NCBI RefSeq assembly: GCF_002994655.1
Contig: NZ_PPDL01000011.1
Coordinates: 35,727-99,726 of the forward strand
Source: Corynebacterium sp. 13CS0277
GTDB lineage: Bacteria > Actinomycetota > Actinomycetes > Mycobacteriales > Mycobacteriaceae
Direction: 5' to 3'
Length of the DNA stretch: 64,000 bases
Positions 63,628-64,000 of this stretch are shown here, piece after piece; the stretch's first letter is position 1, and each line of letters begins with the position of its first letter. The position numbers and the translations under genes are program-made. The notes beneath the pieces were generated by a model that saw only the letters and a list, made by a program, of their open reading frames with translations, was not told the DNA's origin and did no database searches.

Positions 63628-63709
63628 AAAAACATTTATTGCCGGGACTGCCGACAGGCACTCGCCCCCACCGCCACCCGCGGCGGGCGACCCCCTCGTC
63701 GACGTCCAC

Positions 63710-63761
63710 CCTCACGCCCCGCGCGACACCGCTTGTGTGTTGCCCGGGGCGTGAGGTTTTT
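63710..63761 (+). terminator. Terminator downstream of bL37
   Basis: Perfect 12-bp arms CCTCACGCCCCG (63710-63721) and CGGGGCGTGAGG (63745-63756) are followed by TTTTT. Confidence 0.88.
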
Positions 63762-63780
63762 CATCCCCCACACAGCACAC

Positions 63781-63858
63781 AACACCCGCACTCCCCTTGA
63801 TCTTCGTGCGGCGACTGCTCATCGGCGTCGCGCGCAGATCAAGGGGAGTGCGGGTGTT
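63781..63858. repeat. 23-bp perfect inverted repeat
   Basis: Arms 63781-63803 and 63836-63858 are perfectly complementary over 23 bp (core CACCCGCACTCCCCTTGATC) around a 32-base spacer. There is no T tract on the plus strand. It could be a bidirectional terminator, a dispersed palindromic repeat or a miniature element. Confidence 0.75.
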
Positions 63859-63889
63859 GGGGTTCTCTCGACCGCGGGGAGTCCCGCTC

Positions 63890-64000
63890 TAGTTGCCGGC
63901 GCTCCGGTAGGTGGCGGTGTAGGTGGAATGCCCCGGTTTTTTCGGTCCACTCGACTTGAGTGTCGCGTGACCCCTCCTACCAGGAGGAAAGGGAAAATCA
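63890..64000 (-). CDS. Possible C-terminus of a minus-strand gene (partial)
   Basis: A minus-strand frame is open from the window edge to TAG at 63890-63892 and would end HSTYTATYRSAGN. It is too short to judge. No family was recognised. Confidence 0.25.

Overview
The window looks like a high-GC actinobacterial chromosome, most likely Corynebacterium. The gene order from 32.2 to 63.6 kb follows the Mycobacterium tuberculosis Rv3193c-Rv3219 neighbourhood (UPF0182 membrane protein, PPA1309 protein, PDZ/Lon-like protease, DUF2342 protein, uvrD2, nudC, TrkA-type channel, adnB, adnA, TIGR02569 protein, DUF3152, DUF3107, DEAD-box helicase, beta-propeller protein, whiB1). A WhiB1 and the 24-residue ribosomal protein bL37 support this placement. 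No species can be named from sequence reading alone.

Region A (1 to about 31.95 kb) is most of an integrative conjugative element, visibly less GC-rich than the flank. It abuts the 3' end of an initiator tRNA-fMet gene (31944-32020, minus), and the last codons of an element-borne XRE repressor gene run into that tRNA. The far end and any tyrosine integrase must lie left of base 1. From left to right it carries: an HTH-tailed hypothetical; a small serine recombinase with upstream palindromes; a Fic module made of a VbhA-like antitoxin, a catalytically degenerate Fic protein and an intact Fic protein; a three-hairpin non-coding stretch; a small accessory gene diverging from a MobF relaxase-helicase across a palindrome-rich gap that is a good oriT candidate; and then a minus-strand type IV secretion operon of about 20 genes (about 31.2 down to 10.0 kb). 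That operon encodes a replication-type protein with internal iteron-like repeats, a WhiB-type regulator, secreted proteins including a cutinase-like pseudoenzyme, two small two-helix pilin-like proteins, VirB8-like proteins, a VirB6-like channel, SCO6880- and VirB4-type proteins, a three-domain wall hydrolase, the VirD4/TraG coupling protein and DUF4913.

The most unusual signal in region A is a shared acidic C-terminal tail on four otherwise unrelated proteins: the relaxase, both Fic proteins, and the 207-residue protein at the end of the operon. Each tail has an aromatic-Asp start, a run of acidic residues and a terminal Leu. The relaxase is the expected conjugation substrate, so the tail may be a type IV secretion signal and the Fic proteins may be co-transferred effectors. 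This is inference from sequence.

Region B (32.0-63.6 kb) is ordinary chromosome: DNA repair (UvrD2, AdnA/AdnB), NudC, a K+-channel-type protein, several predicted proteases (Lon-like PDZ, M48-like, DUF3152 zincin-like), a ThiF/TOMM-cyclodehydratase-like protein, a DEAD-box helicase, WhiB1 and bL37. The right edge (63.6-64.0 kb) has a terminator, a 23-bp perfect inverted repeat and possibly the end of a minus-strand gene.
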